Assembly (NCBI GenBank): GCA_024409185.1
Contig: JAKSUD010000037.1
Coordinates: forward strand, 1 to 8,151
Length of the DNA: 8,151 nucleotides
Source: an archaeon
Lineage (GTDB): Archaea; Methanobacteriota; Methanobacteria; Methanobacteriales; Methanobacteriaceae
Reading direction: 5' to 3'
The position numbers and the translations under genes were made by a program. Every line of letters begins with the position of its first letter. The first letter of the stretch is position 1. The notes under the pieces were generated by a model that saw only the letters and a list, made by a program, of their open reading frames with translations, did not search any database and was not told the origin of the DNA. Positions 7,109-8,151 of this stretch are shown here, one piece after another.

Positions 7109-7132
7109 TATTTAAATTAATATTTAAATTAG
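7109..7132 (+). repeat. Tandem 12-bp repeat before the 68-residue protein gene
   Basis: TATTTAAATTAA at 7109-7120 is followed directly by TATTTAAATTAG at 7121-7132, two copies differing only in the last base. They abut the TTTATATA box at 7134, where the BRE and activator sites of an archaeal promoter would lie. In DNA this AT-rich a two-copy repeat can arise by slippage. Confidence 0.45.
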
Positions 7133-7133
7133 A

Positions 7134-7141
7134 TTTATATA
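7134..7141 (+). promoter_or_regulatory. TATA box of the 68-residue protein gene
   Basis: TTTATATA is a consensus archaeal TATA box, preceded by purine-rich bases that could serve as BRE. Transcription would start near 7163, just at the GAGGG ribosome site (7163-7167) and about ten bases before the ATG at 7173. The gene can therefore be expressed independently of tyrS. Confidence 0.5.
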
Positions 7142-7172
7142 AAATAATATTATCATTAAAAAGAGGGATAAA

Positions 7173-7379
7173 ATGGCTAAAGAAACACTTTATGAAATGA
7201 AACTTCCTAATGGTGTAGGAGAACAAATGCTTGCTCATGTTTATGAAAAATTCAATGTTGAATTAAAACAAACTGAGTATGGTCCTAAACTTTTAGGAAC
7301 TCAAGAAGAATTAGAAAAAGTACAAACTTATCTTGTAGACACAATGAAAAAAAGATTAGAAGAATTAGACACTTATTAA
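7173..7379 (+). CDS. Conserved-looking 68-residue protein, function unknown
   Basis: A small soluble protein I do not recognise by family name. It has a strong ribosome site, GAGGG at 7163-7167, five bases before the ATG, and the same codon preferences as its neighbours, so it is very likely a real gene. Reading the hydrophobic pattern suggests strand (about 5-12), helix (about 15-27, GEQMLAHVYEKFN), strands (about 28-42) and a long charged C-terminal helix (about 44-66). This beta-alpha-beta-beta-alpha order resembles small KH-like or similar RNA-binding folds, but no GxxG loop is present, so this is only a suggestion. There is no signal peptide, membrane segment or cysteine. It sits 71 bases behind tyrS at the end of the translation run, with its own consensus TATA box. 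Confidence 0.8.
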   Translation: MAKETLYEMKLPNGVGEQMLAHVYEKFNVELKQTEYGPKLLGTQEELEKVQTYLVDTMKKRLEELDTY

Positions 7380-7390
7380 GTTAAGTACTA

Positions 7391-7426
7391 ATTTCTAATT
7401 TAATTTTTTACTATTTTTATAATTTT
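7391..7426 (+). terminator. T-rich tract after the 68-residue protein gene
   Basis: T-rich runs, including T6 at 7404-7409 and T5 at 7414-7418, fill the 45-base gap between this forward gene and the convergent tmk gene. They read as T on the forward strand and so would terminate the translation run before it enters tmk. No convincing hairpin precedes them. No matching T tract is seen for tmk in the opposite direction within the gap. Confidence 0.55.
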
Positions 7427-8015
7427 ACTGAATACAATCAGCACAAATATCAAATAATGGAGCTACTGCTTTTTTAATATCAGAACTTACTTTATTTACA
7501 CCATTATTTGCATTAATTATTTTAAAATTATCATTAAATTCAGCCAATTTTTGATAAGAATCTTTTACAACAGTTAAAAATTCCTCATTTTCAAAAGTAT
7601 CTTCCTTACCACAACGTGCAACAGAAGTACTCACATCTAAATCCATAAGTAAAACTAAATCTGGAATTTTAGCATATTTATTTATCTCATAAATCCACTC
7701 TTGAGGTTTTTGATAAACTAAACTTGAATAAAATGACCTATCACTAATAATTACCTTGTTTTCAGATTCAAATTTTTCTAATTTTTCCATTAAAACAAGA
7801 CGATCTGCAGCAAATAAAAGCCCAAGAGTTTTTTGAATATTATCATCTGTAGCATTAGGATAAGTTAAAATTTTACGGATTAATTTACCAACATCACCAT
7901 CAGTTGGTTCCACAACAGTTTCAACTTCTAAACCATTAGCTATTAACCACTCTTTTAAAAGGTCAATCTGAGTAGATTTACCTGCACCATCAATTCCCTC
8001 TAAAACAATATACAT
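7425..8015 (-). CDS. tmk: Thymidylate kinase (dTMP kinase)
   Basis: A 196-residue cytoplasmic enzyme that phosphorylates dTMP to dTDP with ATP, required for dTTP supply. The P-loop GIDGAGKST is at 7-15, the substrate-binding FAADR block at 68-72, the DRS motif (D92-R93-S94) in SDRSFYSSLVYQ, and the lid region around 130-145 (SVARCGKEDTFE). Length and motif order match the family. The tail ends in DICADCIQ, with a C191-x2-C194 pair that I do not recall as a family feature. The ATG at 8015 begins MYIVLEGIDG, the usual beginning, so the start is secure. No Shine-Dalgarno site precedes it and a TATA-like box lies about 25 bases upstream, suggesting a leaderless mRNA. It converges on the translation run; functionally it pairs with mcm as a DNA replication gene. 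Confidence 0.96.
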   Translation of the reverse strand: MYIVLEGIDGAGKSTQIDLLKEWLIANGLEVETVVEPTDGDVGKLIRKILTYPNATDDNIQKTLGLLFAADRLVLMEKLEKFESENKVIISDRSFYSSLVYQKPQEWIYEINKYAKIPDLVLLMDLDVSTSVARCGKEDTFENEEFLTVVKDSYQKLAEFNDNFKIINANNGVNKVSSDIKKAVAPLFDICADCIQ

Positions 8016-8035
8016 AATTTTAAATTGAACTTTAA

Positions 8036-8043
8036 AATATAAA
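8036..8043 (-). promoter_or_regulatory. TATA box of tmk (probable leaderless promoter)
   Basis: On the reverse strand TTTATATT (within a longer T-run) is centred about 25 bases before the tmk ATG. That puts the transcription start at or within a couple of bases of the start codon. The bases between contain no GGTGA or GAGG site. The region is AT-rich, so the box alone is weak evidence. Confidence 0.5.
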
Positions 8044-8151
8044 AAATTATGTAAAAATCAATGTGCAATAATATATATTGAAATTCCTTATGAAAAAACT
8101 AGAAGAGATAGCAAAAAACATTGGAATATAATCTTTTAATATATATGATCT

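Noticed and set aside
8090..8131. Tiny forward open frame (MKKLEEIAKNIGI) near the window end
   Set aside because: Thirteen residues, no ribosome site, and a TATA-like string too close to serve it. A leader peptide cannot be excluded but is not supported.

Overview
This window looks like chromosome from an AT-rich methanogenic archaeon of the order Methanobacteriales, with Methanobrevibacter as best guess and Methanosphaera as the alternative. The reasons are an archaeal MCM helicase, an archaeal initiation factor aIF2 beta, an NMD3 homologue and a short archaeal-type tyrosyl-tRNA synthetase. The base composition is very low in G+C, the intergenic regions are extremely AT-rich, and Shine-Dalgarno sites are of the GGTGA/GAGGG type. 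The genus is inferred from general knowledge, not from a database comparison.

Layout. 1-234 is an AT-rich upstream region with no gene. 235-1483 carries two forward genes: an MJ0936/YfcE-type metallophosphoesterase and an RlmE/FtsJ-type 23S rRNA 2'-O-methyltransferase, whose start is best placed at 857. 1614-2039 is a reverse-strand gene for a small protein with one N-terminal membrane segment and a coiled-coil tail. It is divergent from mcm across a 250-bp gap. 2290-4287 is the replicative helicase MCM, followed by a hairpin plus T-tract. 4559-7379 is a forward run of aIF2 beta, NMD3, TyrRS and a 68-residue protein of unknown function. Convergent to it at 7425-8015 is thymidylate kinase (tmk). 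The last 136 bases hold the tmk promoter and no convincing gene.

How the genes relate. The window is core information processing: DNA replication and precursor supply (mcm, tmk), ribosome maturation (RlmE, NMD3), translation initiation (aIF2 beta) and tRNA charging (TyrRS). No mobile element, CRISPR array, tRNA or rRNA was seen, and no GC-rich island suggests a structured RNA.

What is worth a second look is in the small proteins and the control regions. mcm and tmk both lack a Shine-Dalgarno site and have a TATA-like box about 25 bases before the start codon, as expected for leaderless mRNAs, whereas most other genes here have a recognisable ribosome binding site. A nested inverted repeat sits in front of the aIF2 beta gene, and two hairpin-type terminators are visible. 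The 68-residue protein and the membrane coiled-coil protein have no function I can assign. I do not see evidence for an undescribed multi-gene system.
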